From: Peribacillus sp. ACCC06369
GTDB lineage: Bacteria > Bacillota > Bacilli > Bacillales > DSM-1321
Direction of reading: 5' to 3'
NCBI RefSeq assembly: GCF_030348945.1
Contig: NZ_JAUCEN010000002.1
Location: forward strand, 3,534,001 to 3,598,000
Length of the DNA stretch: 64,000 nucleotides
Part shown: positions 13,358 through 23,327 of the stretch, in pieces
How the letters are laid out: the number at the start of each line of letters is the position of its first letter
How positions within the stretch are numbered: the first letter of the stretch is position 1
Position numbers and translations under genes: made by a program
Notes under the pieces: generated by a model
Seen by the model: the letters and a program-made list of their open reading frames with translations, nothing else
What the model was told of the DNA's origin: nothing
Databases searched by the model: none

Positions 13358-14530
13358 TTATGTTTGTTTGAACAATCTTTGTATTTGATGGGTTTTCATA
13401 TCAATGATTTTCTCAAATTGATATCCATATAAGCAGAGGTTGCCATCAAGCGAACAGCTTAATGGTTCATTTTCCATGTCCTTCATCAATTCTTCTTGTG
13501 TGCCTTTTTCCCAATTTAATTTAGTTAAGGTAAACCTTCCCTCATATTGGTCCGCATCTTTTGATTCATTAGGAATAAACGTTATGAATTCCTTGTTTTT
13601 TTCAATGAAATCATAGGATGGAATCACCCAATCTGAAAAGCTTTTCAATAGTGGCACGGAAAAAGAGTGGATCGGTTTGTTTGTTCGATCATAAAATGCA
13701 TATGTACCCCGATCTTGTTTTTCTGTCTCCACTTGAATCGTCATCAGCGCTTGTTTCATTTTTTTAAAGTGAATGACATCGAGCATAAGGCTTTCCGCTC
13801 CAGCATCATTCAGCGCTTTTCTTTCTAAGGGAGCCGTCAAAGCAGGTTCTTGCTTATCCCAATCGAGAAACATCAATTCTTTTTCACTTGCCCATTGAGC
13901 AAAGGGCTGTGGAAAGTCCAGTGTTTCCAGTGTTTGATCACCTGGATTCAACACATAACTACTGTATGTCCAATCTTCATAAAAACTCGATAAAAACAAC
14001 ATGCCATCTTGATATGAATTCCACTCATAAGCTAATTCATAGGCTGGGATCGCCACGGAATACAGTGGATTTCCCGTTTTATCGAGTATTGTGATTGATG
14101 CTTTACCCGAAGAGGTGAAGGACGATAACAAAATATGCGTACCAGACGGACTGATGGAAACTTCAGAAAACGCAAAAGCCGGCTGATAGAAAACGGAAGT
14201 GTCATTCGTTTCCAAATTCCATGACATCAACTGGGATAATTCATGACCATCCCGCTTCACAGAATATAAAATGGTTTTAGAATCCAGCCATCCAAAAATG
14301 GCTTCGATTTTTTCCGTTTCTGCAGTCGGGACCTTTAATTTGCTTACTGAAGTTTCCTTGGTAGATTGAGAGTGTTCTTTTTCCGTATCATTTACGGGTT
14401 TACTAAGGTCCTTGGAAGGCTCACAAGCCGAGATAAGAAGGATAGTGGAGATAAATAATGGGATGAAACACAACATCTTACAAATGGAAAGCCGCATACA
14501 AAGTGCTGCTTTGGATACTTTAATCTCCAC
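13358..14530 (-). CDS. yqgU: YqgU-like lipoprotein, probable beta-propeller
   Basis: 390 residues if started at GTG 14530; later ATGs at 14497 or 14476 are equally possible. A basic n-region, the hydrophobic segment MLCFIPLFISTILLISAC and a Cys give a lipoprotein signal. The mature part has repeated short strands (IFGWLDSKTILYS, ISPSGTHILLSS) like a WD40/TolB-type propeller. It matches YqgU by position and type. It is probably anchored outside the cytoplasmic membrane; function unknown. Confidence 0.75.
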   Translation of the reverse strand: MEIKVSKAALCMRLSICKMLCFIPLFISTILLISACEPSKDLSKPVNDTEKEHSQSTKETSVSKLKVPTAETEKIEAIFGWLDSKTILYSVKRDGHELSQLMSWNLETNDTSVFYQPAFAFSEVSISPSGTHILLSSFTSSGKASITILDKTGNPLYSVAIPAYELAYEWNSYQDGMLFLSSFYEDWTYSSYVLNPGDQTLETLDFPQPFAQWASEKELMFLDWDKQEPALTAPLERKALNDAGAESLMLDVIHFKKMKQALMTIQVETEKQDRGTYAFYDRTNKPIHSFSVPLLKSFSDWVIPSYDFIEKNKEFITFIPNESKDADQYEGRFTLTKLNWEKGTQEELMKDMENEPLSCSLDGNLCLYGYQFEKIIDMKTHQIQRLFKQT

Positions 14531-14703
14531 ACACCTCCCACTTCATAACTAAAAACGCCTGGCATATGTGAGCGAGACATTAGAAAGAGAGTAAGGATTA
14601 ACCAATCGAACCCTTACGACTTTCATTATAAAGTAAAAAAGAGAAAATGTGGCGAATAATTACCTTATATTTTTTTGGAAGTATATTCCCCGGATTAATG
14701 GCA

Positions 14704-15870
14704 TCACATATACAAGCCAGCCATCAAAATCTTAACGGAATCTTCATATATACCAGGCAAATGGGATAGGGGAAGTGGATTGATGCCCTTTCCCAGCTCA
14801 ATTGTGAATCCGCAACGTTTGAATTCCTGAATGAACCAATCTTTATACCCAGCATGGCTGTCAACATATTGTACCGCCCGATACCCGCTCCGTTTCTCAA
14901 ACTCCCTCGCAACATTCGCAGCCTGTTCAGGTTCATGTCCTTCATATCCCCAATAAAATTCTTTTCCTTGTGTGTGAAGTGCTAGCACTCTTTCAAAATT
15001 CCGTCTTTTTGCCAGCTCCTTCATGGCCAATGCTTCTGGTTCCGATAATGCGGTCTCTCCTGGAAAATCCCTCGGGGCAGGGGCTTTTGGAATCTTTCTT
15101 TGCTTTTCAATCTCCCAATTGGCCGGATATTGATTATTCAGGTCGACACCGCGGATATTGGCTTTCCAAGCATAAAAGGCAGGATTTCCATTATTCATTT
15201 TCAAAACATCGACTTTCCCCTCTGCCGCCTCCTCCCCCTTTAGGACTAGCTCTACTCCATCCGGATTAACCATTGGAACCATCGAAATTGTCGTATCCCT
15301 ATAGAAGGGCATACAATCCATACCGCATAATGTACGATCATTCGTTACTGCCAGCAGAAAATCATTCAGCCACTTCATCAAGACCGCCGAAGTGATCCAT
15401 TCATTTGCATGGAATGAACCGTTATAATGTATGATTTTTTCACCTTGACCGATTCTTACCTCAAGGAGGTCTTTTCCCAATACACTCCTCCCAATCGATT
15501 CAACTTTAATGAAGGGGTAATGAAAAGATAGAATATCAAGATCGTTAAGAAGTGATTGATAATCATAGGGTTTTTCGGTGACAAGCATGGGATTCATGAT
15601 TCGGACGGGTACGGAAATCGTTTTTTGTTCAACTTGATTCAATAATAATATCCCATCGATGGGCAGGTGACATAGTAAAGCGATTTCGGCAAAATCGATA
15701 TCTAACCGGGACTCTTCCTGAACAATGTACCCCGGTATCTGTACTTCCATGCCATTTGGCAAAACCCCGTCAGTAATACCGGGATTTGCATCCTCAATCA
15801 AAACTCGGGGAATTTGGAACATTTGGCTGTAATATGCCAAATTATCCCCGTTTCTGCTCACGACTTTCAT
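14704..15870 (-). CDS. yqgT: M14 gamma-D-glutamyl-meso-diaminopimelate peptidase YqgT
   Basis: 388 residues, ATG 15870 after GGAGG. A LysM-like N-terminal part (about 1-50, NLAYYSQMFQIPRVLIEDANP) is followed by the zinc carboxypeptidase domain with HANE (154-157), a distal zinc His and the C-terminal catalytic Glu in FTIELG. The family (ENP1 type) cuts between D-Glu and meso-Dap in muropeptides during sporulation or peptidoglycan recycling. No ordinary signal peptide is visible. It is a conserved neighbour of yqgU and yqgS. Confidence 0.85.
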   Translation of the reverse strand: MKVVSRNGDNLAYYSQMFQIPRVLIEDANPGITDGVLPNGMEVQIPGYIVQEESRLDIDFAEIALLCHLPIDGILLLNQVEQKTISVPVRIMNPMLVTEKPYDYQSLLNDLDILSFHYPFIKVESIGRSVLGKDLLEVRIGQGEKIIHYNGSFHANEWITSAVLMKWLNDFLLAVTNDRTLCGMDCMPFYRDTTISMVPMVNPDGVELVLKGEEAAEGKVDVLKMNNGNPAFYAWKANIRGVDLNNQYPANWEIEKQRKIPKAPAPRDFPGETALSEPEALAMKELAKRRNFERVLALHTQGKEFYWGYEGHEPEQAANVAREFEKRSGYRAVQYVDSHAGYKDWFIQEFKRCGFTIELGKGINPLPLSHLPGIYEDSVKILMAGLYM

Positions 15871-16000
15871 TCAGCCTCCGCCCCTTTCATTGTTTAATCT
15901 TTATGAAACGAAAGGCAGAAAGATGTTCAGGAAGTCTCCGTGTTTCATAATTGATTCTAGGTTCTCCTTTTATGGACCTGAATCTCCTTACAAACAAAAA

Positions 16001-16020
16001 AACCTGGATTGCTCCAGGTT
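16001..16020 (-). terminator. Terminator of the LTA synthase gene
   Basis: AACCTGG, 6-base loop, CCAGGTT; on the minus strand TTTTTTTGTTTG follows. Confidence 0.8.
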
Positions 16021-16027
16021 TCTTTTT

Positions 16028-17881
16028 TCAACGTCGCTCATAAAATCGGAGCAAATCCCCGTATATGATTTTGTCGGAGTAATCAAGCTCCTGCTTCGCC
16101 TTTTCCAAGTACTTCTCACATGGATCCTTTTCCGTCGCCGCTCCGGTCTTTTTATCATAACAGGTATCCATCGTATAGAGATAATCCTTCGTGATGAAAC
16201 TGCTATCGCGAAGTACGGTGAATTCTATTTTCTCTTCAGAAAATAGATCTTTGCCGAATTCGATATAATCATCATTTTCAATCCCCAATAAATGAAGGAG
16301 AGTCGGCCTTACATCAATCTGACCGGAAACGGTGGAAACCGTTTTACCCTTCTGCCCGGGAACATGTATGATGAGCGGGACACGCTGAAGCTGGATGGAT
16401 TCGAAAGGCGTGATTTCCTTCCCAAGGAACTGGCTCATGGCAGAGTTGTGATTTTCCGAAATGCCATAATGATCGCCATATAATACAATAATGGAATCCT
16501 CATATAATCCCTCACGTTTCAAATCAACGATAAATCGTTCCAATGCTTCGTCAGTATAGCGTACGGTCGGAAAATACTGATTCAATGTTTTGGAACTCGA
16601 ATCGTAAGGTTCCAATGTCCGGTCTTCTTCATTCAAAGTGAATGGGAAATGATTGGTTAACGTTATGAACTTGGCATAAAAAGGCTCCGGCATCCCCTTC
16701 AAGTGGGCAATTGATTGCCGGAAGAACGATTTATCATTCAAACCCCAATTGACGGAATTCTTTTCAGAGACTTTATATTCATCACTATCATAAAACTGCT
16801 GATACCCAAGAGAGTCGTACATTATGTCACGATTCCAAAAACTTTTATTATTGGCATGCAAGGAAGCCGTATAGTAACCTTTTTCCGTTAAGATTTCAGG
16901 GGTTGCTCTGTATTCATTTTGGGCATGAGTGAAAAATACTGCACCTCTGCCTAAAGGATAGAGGGAATTCTCAATAATGAATTCTGAATCGGATGTTTTC
17001 CCCTGGCCAGTTTGGTGATAAAAGTTATTGAAATAATAGCTATCTTTGATGAATTCGTTCAGAAAAGGAGTGATTTCTTCACCGTTCACAGTTTTATTGA
17101 TGACAAAGCTTTGAGTCGATTCCAATGAAACAAGAATCACATTTTTGCCTTTTGCCAGACCATATAGATCATCATTAACCGCTTTTTGATTGGCACGGAC
17201 ATAATTTTCAATTTCCGACAATTCACTGCCATCCGCAAGGGCACGTTGGGCCGATGATTTCGTCTGTAATATTGCATCATAGAGGTGATAATGGTACGTA
17301 CCAATATTCTTGACGAGGATTTCACGGTCAAACGTTCGCGTCAGGAGTTCAGGACGCTCAGCTTCCGCTAATGCTAAATTAAAGAAGGTCACTCCTAAAG
17401 CCATTAACACAAAGAATTTACGGTCCTGAGGATTGTATGAACGGTCATGGAATGATTTCGGTTTGTATTTCACCATAAGCATCAGGAACAGAATATCGGC
17501 AAAATACAAAAGGTCACTTGGATTGATCAATTCATGTACACTGCTTCCAAGGTCGTTCATATTGCTCGTTTGAAAAAGTACGGGAATGGTTAAAAAGTCA
17601 TTAAAAAAGCGAAAAAACACAAGGTTGGCAAAGAGGACGAAGGTGATGAAAAAACTCATGATCAGTAAGTATGCCGTCCGTTTATTTTCTTTTAAAAATA
17701 TATACACGCCAAGAGTAAGTAAAAGGAAACTGACCGGATTGATGAAAAGTATGAACTCCTGGATCCAATTTTCAATATCTATCTCAAAACTTGTTTTATA
17801 AGCAATGTATGTTTTAAGCCAAAGTGATATTAATACGACCCAAAACAATGAATGTCCCTGTTTTTTGAAGACCCTTTTCAA
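16028..17881 (-). CDS. yqgS: Lipoteichoic acid synthase family protein YqgS
   Basis: 617 residues from TTG 17881 (GGAGGGACCAGGA upstream). Five transmembrane helices span about 12-172, then the extracellular sulfatase-like domain: metal ligand Glu 254 (SLESTQSF), nucleophile Thr 296 in GQGKTSDSE, the YGDHYG motif and HVPG. The enzyme adds glycerol phosphate from phosphatidylglycerol to the LTA chain. B. subtilis has four paralogues and this locus corresponds to YqgS. The Ala-rich site after the last helix (LAEAER) may allow signal-peptidase release of the domain. Confidence 0.9.
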   Translation of the reverse strand: MKRVFKKQGHSLFWVVLISLWLKTYIAYKTSFEIDIENWIQEFILFINPVSFLLLTLGVYIFLKENKRTAYLLIMSFFITFVLFANLVFFRFFNDFLTIPVLFQTSNMNDLGSSVHELINPSDLLYFADILFLMLMVKYKPKSFHDRSYNPQDRKFFVLMALGVTFFNLALAEAERPELLTRTFDREILVKNIGTYHYHLYDAILQTKSSAQRALADGSELSEIENYVRANQKAVNDDLYGLAKGKNVILVSLESTQSFVINKTVNGEEITPFLNEFIKDSYYFNNFYHQTGQGKTSDSEFIIENSLYPLGRGAVFFTHAQNEYRATPEILTEKGYYTASLHANNKSFWNRDIMYDSLGYQQFYDSDEYKVSEKNSVNWGLNDKSFFRQSIAHLKGMPEPFYAKFITLTNHFPFTLNEEDRTLEPYDSSSKTLNQYFPTVRYTDEALERFIVDLKREGLYEDSIIVLYGDHYGISENHNSAMSQFLGKEITPFESIQLQRVPLIIHVPGQKGKTVSTVSGQIDVRPTLLHLLGIENDDYIEFGKDLFSEEKIEFTVLRDSSFITKDYLYTMDTCYDKKTGAATEKDPCEKYLEKAKQELDYSDKIIYGDLLRFYERR

Positions 17882-18049
17882 TCCTGGTCCCTCCTCATCG
17901 AAGAAGCGATGGAGCTATGATCCAGAGCGCTTCAATCTTGGGTCATAGTTCTCCCCGCTATGCAAAATGCATCCACCCCTTCAAATGGGGAACTTTTTGA
18001 AAATTCGATAATTTACACACCCCAGCTTGCCAAAGGGCACAAGAACGGA

Positions 18050-19018
18050 TCAACCATTCAATTGGCTTTTAATGAGCCAGGCTGCACCAATTACCCCTGC
18101 ATCATTGCCTAGTGTTGCCAGGCTGATTTTCGTTGATTTACTAACCCGTTTAAAGGCATACTTTCCAAAGGCAGATCGGACAGGATCGAGCAAAATGTCT
18201 CCCGCTTGTGAAACGCCCCCACCAATGACGATTTTATCCGGATTCATGACATTCCCAACATGTGATAGTGCTAGCCCCAAGTAATTGCCTACCTTATCCA
18301 CCACTGCTTTGGACAAAGGATCGCCTGCTGCAGCGCATTGGAATAACAATTTGGAAGTAACCACATTTCCCTCGTCGACTTTCTGCTGAAGCATTGACTT
18401 TTCATCGGCAGTATTCAAGGCCTCTAAAGCCATACGAACGATTCCCGTAGCTGAAGCAACCGTTTCCAAACAACCTGTCTTGCCGCAATTGCATGGTGCC
18501 CCGCCGTCCGTTACGACCGTTATATGCCCCACTTCACCAGCAGCTCCACTAGTACCATGGACGATTTGCCCATTATGGATGATCCCTCCGCCTACACCCG
18601 TTCCCAGAGTTATACAAACGAGGTCTTTGGCACCATTACCGGCACCTTTCCACATTTCTCCCAAAGCTGCCATATTGGCATCATTATCGATCACCGCAGG
18701 GAGAGATGTCTCCACCTCCAATAAATCTTTTAATGGATAGTCTTTCCAACCTAGATTGACAGCTTCATATATGGAACCGTTAACAAATTTCACAGGGCCG
18801 GGGGCACCCATTCCTATCCCTACTATCTTACTCTTCGGTTCATTAAGTTCCACGAGCTTCGCATCAATCGCTTTGGCTATGTTAATCGTAATGAATTTGC
18901 CCTTTTCGGAGATATCCGTGCTGATTTCCCATTTATGAATAATCTCTCCGTATGAATTGATCAGAGCCAGTTTGGTAGTTGTACCGCCTAAATCTACACC
19001 CATCAGCCACTTTTCCAT
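18050..19018 (-). CDS. glcK: Glucokinase GlcK (ROK family)
   Basis: 322 residues from ATG 19018, 6 bases after AAGGTGAGA. The ATP motif DLGGTTTK (9-16), ROK sugar-binding residues, and zinc site His 165 with CNCGKTGC (176-183) are all present. It phosphorylates free glucose to glucose 6-phosphate in the cytoplasm. It sits directly after yqgQ on the same strand, as in B. subtilis where the two form an operon with gluP. Confidence 0.92.
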   Translation of the reverse strand: MEKWLMGVDLGGTTTKLALINSYGEIIHKWEISTDISEKGKFITINIAKAIDAKLVELNEPKSKIVGIGMGAPGPVKFVNGSIYEAVNLGWKDYPLKDLLEVETSLPAVIDNDANMAALGEMWKGAGNGAKDLVCITLGTGVGGGIIHNGQIVHGTSGAAGEVGHITVVTDGGAPCNCGKTGCLETVASATGIVRMALEALNTADEKSMLQQKVDEGNVVTSKLLFQCAAAGDPLSKAVVDKVGNYLGLALSHVGNVMNPDKIVIGGGVSQAGDILLDPVRSAFGKYAFKRVSKSTKISLATLGNDAGVIGAAWLIKSQLNG

Positions 19019-19035
19019 CATTCTCACCTTTTTTA

Positions 19036-19245
19036 TCAATTTTTTTTCTGTTTTTCCCTTTCAAGAGACAATTGCTGCCTAATTAAAAGGATCGCCATTT
19101 GATAATCTTTCGTATCCATCATCTGCATACGGTGGATTTCCCTGATTTCAGCTTCCATCAGTTCAAGCTCGGCTAATCGATCACCAATGTAAATAAATGT
19201 GCCGAATCTTTTCAGGTATTGTTGAAGATCATAATATGTTTTCAT
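19036..19245 (-). CDS. yqgQ: YqgQ (DUF910)
   Basis: 69 residues, ATG 19245. A small helical protein (TYYDLQQYLKRFGTFIYIGD and a charged C-terminal helix) matching YqgQ, a three-helix protein conserved in Bacillales and suggested to bind single-stranded nucleic acid. Its stop lies 17 bases before the glcK start, so the two are co-transcribed. Confidence 0.85.
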   Translation of the reverse strand: MKTYYDLQQYLKRFGTFIYIGDRLAELELMEAEIREIHRMQMMDTKDYQMAILLIRQQLSLEREKQKKN

Positions 19246-19483
19246 AATAAGCCTCTTTACTCTTTTCTATAGGAAAGTATATCGAATCAGCCTCATTGTA
19301 ACAAGCGTCGATTTCCACTTTTGATAATTTTCCCCATCCTCCACATACATGTCCAACTCTATTCATATGATGAAATATCAAGAATGTGAACGACTAATAT
19401 GGACTCTTTCGATTTGATTTGAAAATTTGAAACTGCTTAATATTTTTTAAACCATTCATCATGCGTAAAAACGGAGGGGAAAA

Positions 19484-20341
19484 ATGAAACTACAATTGAA
19501 GTATACCGTCTTTTTAGTCTTAACCACCATTTTTGTCATCCTTTATTTTTCAAATAATGAACAGACAGAGGAAACCATCATTTTTTTTCCCATCGATTCC
19601 TCGCTCCATTTTGAACATGCTTCCACCCACCTGACACCGAAGGGTACCGGGAATTCCACCTATACAATCACTTGGAAGGTGAGTTCTGCGTTGGACCAGC
19701 CTGCTTACTTACGTCAGGATGTATCGCTCTTATACAAAAATGGAAAATTGGCAGGAGCGTTAAAAAATTGGCGGCAAAATAAACAAGAACTCTCTCAAAA
19801 AGCGAAATCTAAAGAAACCGAGAGTGGGCGTTATGAAGCGGTAACTTTTCATTATGCCGAGGTTCATCCGAGCGACACAATTTTCACCAGTGCCCAGCAG
19901 CTGAGTAAAGAAAAACTTTATACAGTAACTACACCAACTTTTCAATACTTCCACCGTCCCCTTTCAGAGGAACAGATTCAGTGGAAAAAAACGCTGGACG
20001 GCTTTACCGATCAAACGGTTCGAAATGGTTTGGAGAAAGCCGGTCAAGCATTTCAAGTTAATCTGGATCAGTACAAAATCATCTCATTGACAGACCTGCC
20101 CTCAAAAAAAAACCAATGGCTTTCTGCCTTCCCCCAATTCAAACGGGAAGAAATTGTGGGAAAGCTGTGGGAAGGGCTTTATAAAAATTATGTGTTAGGA
20201 ATAAAAAAGGAGGATGGATCCACTGTGAGTCCACAAGGCAGCACCATCCCCCAATTGCTCATGGCTAAGAATCAAAGTGAAATACTTGTCTTGTTTAGAC
20301 TGAAAGACGGTACCCCAATCGTGCTACGTCAAAAGTTATAG
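19484..20341 (+). CDS. Secreted or membrane-anchored protein of unknown function
   Basis: 285 residues, ATG 19484 after GGAGGGGAAAA. An N-terminal hydrophobic segment (residues 7-24) serves as anchor or signal, followed by a domain with beta-strand-like stretches and many Lys/Gln/Ser. No family recognised, and there is no equivalent at this place in B. subtilis 168 as I recall it. It is convergent with gluP and overlaps its 3' end by 6 bases. Probably faces the outside of the membrane. Confidence 0.65.
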   Translation: MKLQLKYTVFLVLTTIFVILYFSNNEQTEETIIFFPIDSSLHFEHASTHLTPKGTGNSTYTITWKVSSALDQPAYLRQDVSLLYKNGKLAGALKNWRQNKQELSQKAKSKETESGRYEAVTFHYAEVHPSDTIFTSAQQLSKEKLYTVTTPTFQYFHRPLSEEQIQWKKTLDGFTDQTVRNGLEKAGQAFQVNLDQYKIISLTDLPSKKNQWLSAFPQFKREEIVGKLWEGLYKNYVLGIKKEDGSTVSPQGSTIPQLLMAKNQSEILVLFRLKDGTPIVLRQKL

Positions 20342-21886
20342 CCGCTTTTCAATTTCTGGCAGCAGTTTAGTATATGACTTATTATCCGGGGCAAGCTCAA
20401 TAGCCTTTTCAGCTTGCTCCTTAGCTTGATCGAATGATTCGAGATTCATGTAGACTAAGGCAAGATTGTAATGGGCTTCATGCAAATCCGGATTGCTTTC
20501 AACCGCCTTTTCATAATAATCCCTCGCTTTATATATATCCTTTTTCTCAAAAGATAAATTCCCTAGCATAAAAAGCGATAGTGGTGCATCAGGGTTTGCA
20601 TCCACATATTTGAATAACATCTCTTCCGCTTTATCTTTTTCTTCATCATCAATATACTTTTGGGCAAGCATGGCCATGGTATTATCATCCATAGCTGCAC
20701 TGTCCTGATGGTTGAAACCAAATTGAAGCAAGCCATAGGTCAGTATTGCCGTCCCTATCAGAAAAGCCAGCTGCCGAAAGATATTCTTGGATATTGGCAG
20801 ATGGACCACTCCAGCAGCCAAGAACCCTCCGATCAAACCTCCGATATGCCCTGCATTGTCAATTCCCGAAACGGTGAAACCATATATTAAGTTAATGATG
20901 ATCAACACGATCACCGATGAACCCATCGAGCGCATGAATAATTTCGGATAGACGATGCCAAAGTACAGAAGTGCCCCAAAACAGCCAAAAATGGCCCCGC
21001 TCGCCCCTGCCGAAAGATTCGGGGTCATGATGAAGCTGCCTAGAGTTCCAGCGAAACCAGCGAATATATAGATGAAAAGGAACCTGGCATTACCGTATAT
21101 CCTTTCCACTTCAGCACCGATCAAATACAATGAAAATGTATTCATCAGTAAATGAATAAACCCAATATGGACAATCATTGGTGTAAAGAACCGCCACCAT
21201 TCCCCTTGTATGATATAAGGAGAAAATTTAGCGCCAAACTCAATCAAGGTCTTGGAATTGGTGCTGCCTCCATTGAACTCCATCAAGATGAACACAGCTA
21301 TTTGTATCGCCATGAATATATATGTAAAGAATGGCTTATTGGCATTTTGAAATACCTTCTGCTCAGCCTTAGCCTTTTTGACCGACTCCGAGATTGCGTC
21401 TTTCTTTACTGCGAGAATCTTTTCCTCATCTATTTCATCTTCTTCAAGAACTTGAATTGAAAGTGGTTTTTTCAATACATGCTCAAGGTTTTGTAACGAA
21501 TCATTAAATGATTCACAAGTTAGAATAAACGTGTTAACATTCGTTTTTTTAAAGGAAGCCACCTGTAAACTAAAGTCATGATCATCGACCGGGGCAAATT
21601 TACTAACATAGATACTTAATATGTCTATGGGCTTTTTGTATAATTTCCTTCTGATCCTTTCCCCATTCTGCAATGTTCGGTCGATATCGCGCTTGAGCCA
21701 ATTAGCCCAATCCAAATCATGTCGAATGAGTCTGATGACTGGAAACTCCTTATTCTTATCGCTCTCAAGCCAAATCTCCTGATGGTTTTCCGTGACAGTG
21801 ATCATTCGATAATCATAATGGGCCGACAACTCCCTAATGGTTTCCCAAAACAAATAATCCTCTTTAAATCCCAATGCCTTCCCCAC
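20336..21886 (-). CDS. gluP: Rhomboid intramembrane protease GluP (YqgP)
   Basis: 516 residues. It has an N-terminal soluble domain (about 1-180), then seven transmembrane helices holding the catalytic pair Ser 296 (GASGAIFG) and His 347 (NAGHIGG), the conserved HLLMN, and two or three TPR repeats in 430-516 (ARDYYEKAVESNPDLHEAHY). In B. subtilis it cuts the magnesium transporter MgtE and affects cell division and glucose export. The architecture matches GluP fully, about nine residues longer than the 168 protein. Confidence 0.92.
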   Translation of the reverse strand: MGKALGFKEDYLFWETIRELSAHYDYRMITVTENHQEIWLESDKNKEFPVIRLIRHDLDWANWLKRDIDRTLQNGERIRRKLYKKPIDILSIYVSKFAPVDDHDFSLQVASFKKTNVNTFILTCESFNDSLQNLEHVLKKPLSIQVLEEDEIDEEKILAVKKDAISESVKKAKAEQKVFQNANKPFFTYIFMAIQIAVFILMEFNGGSTNSKTLIEFGAKFSPYIIQGEWWRFFTPMIVHIGFIHLLMNTFSLYLIGAEVERIYGNARFLFIYIFAGFAGTLGSFIMTPNLSAGASGAIFGCFGALLYFGIVYPKLFMRSMGSSVIVLIIINLIYGFTVSGIDNAGHIGGLIGGFLAAGVVHLPISKNIFRQLAFLIGTAILTYGLLQFGFNHQDSAAMDDNTMAMLAQKYIDDEEKDKAEEMLFKYVDANPDAPLSLFMLGNLSFEKKDIYKARDYYEKAVESNPDLHEAHYNLALVYMNLESFDQAKEQAEKAIELAPDNKSYTKLLPEIEKRL

Positions 21887-22005
21887 TTTCCAATGAATCT
21901 TAAGCTTCTAAAATTCCTGTTTCTATAATTAAAACTATAGACGAAATCATGAAAAAAGTAAAAAAGGAGACTGTTTTAACCCCTCTCTCCCTCTGGGTTA
22001 TAAAT

Positions 22006-22035
22006 AAAAAAGGAACCCCTGATCAGGTTCCTTTT
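22006..22035 (-). terminator. Terminator of yqgO
   Basis: AAAAAGGAACC ... GGTTCCTTTT; on the minus strand TTTTTTATTTATA follows. Confidence 0.75.
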
Positions 22036-22050
22036 AAGATGCCGGCATCA

Positions 22051-22239
22051 TCATTTGGTCTGACTGAACATGCTTTGCATCATTTTATCCCTGAACATTG
22101 GCATATTCAAGGATTTGGTCACTAGAAATCTTCTTAGTATACCGCTAGACAGCACAACATTTATCAAGCGGTACCGATTTTGATAACCTGCATAAACCAC
22201 TAAACCAACCAAGAAGATTTGAATAATTAATCGAAGCAT
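22051..22239 (-). CDS. yqgO: Small membrane protein YqgO
   Basis: 62 residues when started at the ATG near 22239, which follows GGAGGGATCGTT; the longer frame to 22290 is not needed. One hydrophobic segment at the N-terminus (LRLIIQIFLVGLVVYAGY) and a basic, Met-rich tail. Position between gluP and the folate gene matches yqgO. Function unknown. Confidence 0.65.
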   Translation of the reverse strand: MLRLIIQIFLVGLVVYAGYQNRYRLINVVLSSGILRRFLVTKSLNMPMFRDKMMQSMFSQTK

Positions 22240-22315
22240 AACGATCCCTCCTATCATTAGTGTGATACAGGACAGGATTTTTATGAGCAAAAAAGTGATA
22301 ATTAATAAACTTCTT

Positions 22316-22891
22316 CTAGTGGGCGTACGTGCGTAAAACCCTGGATGGGGTGATGAGTTTGCTGACAGCTATATCATGAACCTCTATCGGGAGATCATCC
22401 ATTAATTGAAGCTCGTATGTAAGGGCCAATGTAGCTCCTCGGTAATGAGAGAGGAAACGGTCATAATAGCCGCCCCCAAAGCCCAGGCGATACCCTTCTT
22501 TGGTAAAAGCAAGACCGGGGACGATCATTACATCCAATTCCTCTTTGCGGGCCTTGGCAGTTTCTTCCACTGGTTCAAGCAATCCATAATAAACAGACTC
22601 CAGCTGATTGAAGGACGAAATCTTTTTGAATTCCATTGTCTTTTTTTCAGGATCACATTTCGGTACTGCCACTTCTTTTCCTTCACTCCATGCTTGTTCG
22701 ATGATCCGTACTGTTGGAACTTCAGGCGGAATGGAGATGGTGATCCCAATGGTTTTAGCTTTTTTCCATTCCTCCAGTGAAAATAAGTTTTCAGCGATGC
22801 TGTTCGAAAGTTCTTTATGTTCCTCTTTGGTCAGCTCCATTAAACGGGACCTAACTTCTTGGCGGAGCTTATTTTTGTTTTCTCTCATCAT
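22316..22891 (-). CDS. yqgN: 5-formyltetrahydrofolate cyclo-ligase
   Basis: 191 residues. It converts 5-formyl-THF to 5,10-methenyl-THF using ATP. Signature features are the N-terminal KNKLRQEVRSRL helix, IPPEVPT, and the nucleotide-binding stretch VPGLAFTKEGYRLGFGGGYYDR (about 124-145), complete for the family. Cytoplasmic. Same order as in B. subtilis: gluP, yqgO, yqgN, rpmG. Confidence 0.92.
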   Translation of the reverse strand: MMRENKNKLRQEVRSRLMELTKEEHKELSNSIAENLFSLEEWKKAKTIGITISIPPEVPTVRIIEQAWSEGKEVAVPKCDPEKKTMEFKKISSFNQLESVYYGLLEPVEETAKARKEELDVMIVPGLAFTKEGYRLGFGGGYYDRFLSHYRGATLALTYELQLMDDLPIEVHDIAVSKLITPSRVLRTYAH

Positions 22892-23029
22892 TTCCGACTC
22901 CTTTAGTCTAATTCTATTATTATCTCATAATATTTGTTCATTTACGAAAATACGAAATGGGAAATTGCCGAGTGCATTCTGAAAATATTCACTAAAGGAA
23001 AGATAGGGAGAAGACATTAAAAAAATGCA

Positions 23030-23058
23030 AAAAAAAAACAACAGGAAAAATCCTGTTG
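23030..23058 (-). terminator. Terminator of rpmG
   Basis: CAACAGGA, 4-base loop, TCCTGTTG; on the minus strand TTTTTTTTTT follows. Confidence 0.85.
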
Positions 23059-23059
23059 C

Positions 23060-23209
23060 TTACTTTGTTTCACGGTGAGTCGTGCTGCGTTTTTCTCTTG
23101 AGCAGTATTTTTTAAGCTCAAGACGGTCTGGATTGTTACGTTTATTTTTTTTAGAAATATAGTTACGGTCTCCACATTCAGTGCAAGCTAATGTAATATT
23201 CACGCGCAT
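23060..23209 (-). CDS. rpmG: Ribosomal protein bL33
   Basis: 49 residues, ATG 23209, with GGAGGGAAATACACA upstream. The start [19 protein letters not shown] and the end HRETK are diagnostic of bL33. It has one CxxC and a lone Cys (KKYC), so the second zinc half-site is incomplete, as in several Bacillus RpmGA-type copies. A structural protein of the 50S subunit near the E site. Too short for the usual length cut-off. Confidence 0.95.
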   Translation of the reverse strand: MRVNITLACTECGDRNYISKKNKRNNPDRLELKKYCSREKRSTTHRETK

Positions 23210-23327
23210 TGTGTATTTCCCTCCAAACATATTGACTTTTTCACATAGGACTTTTCTATAATAGCATTATTCAATGTGAATTGCTAGTATGTTTTTTGGG
23301 AAATCCAACATTAACTTTTTTTAATTT

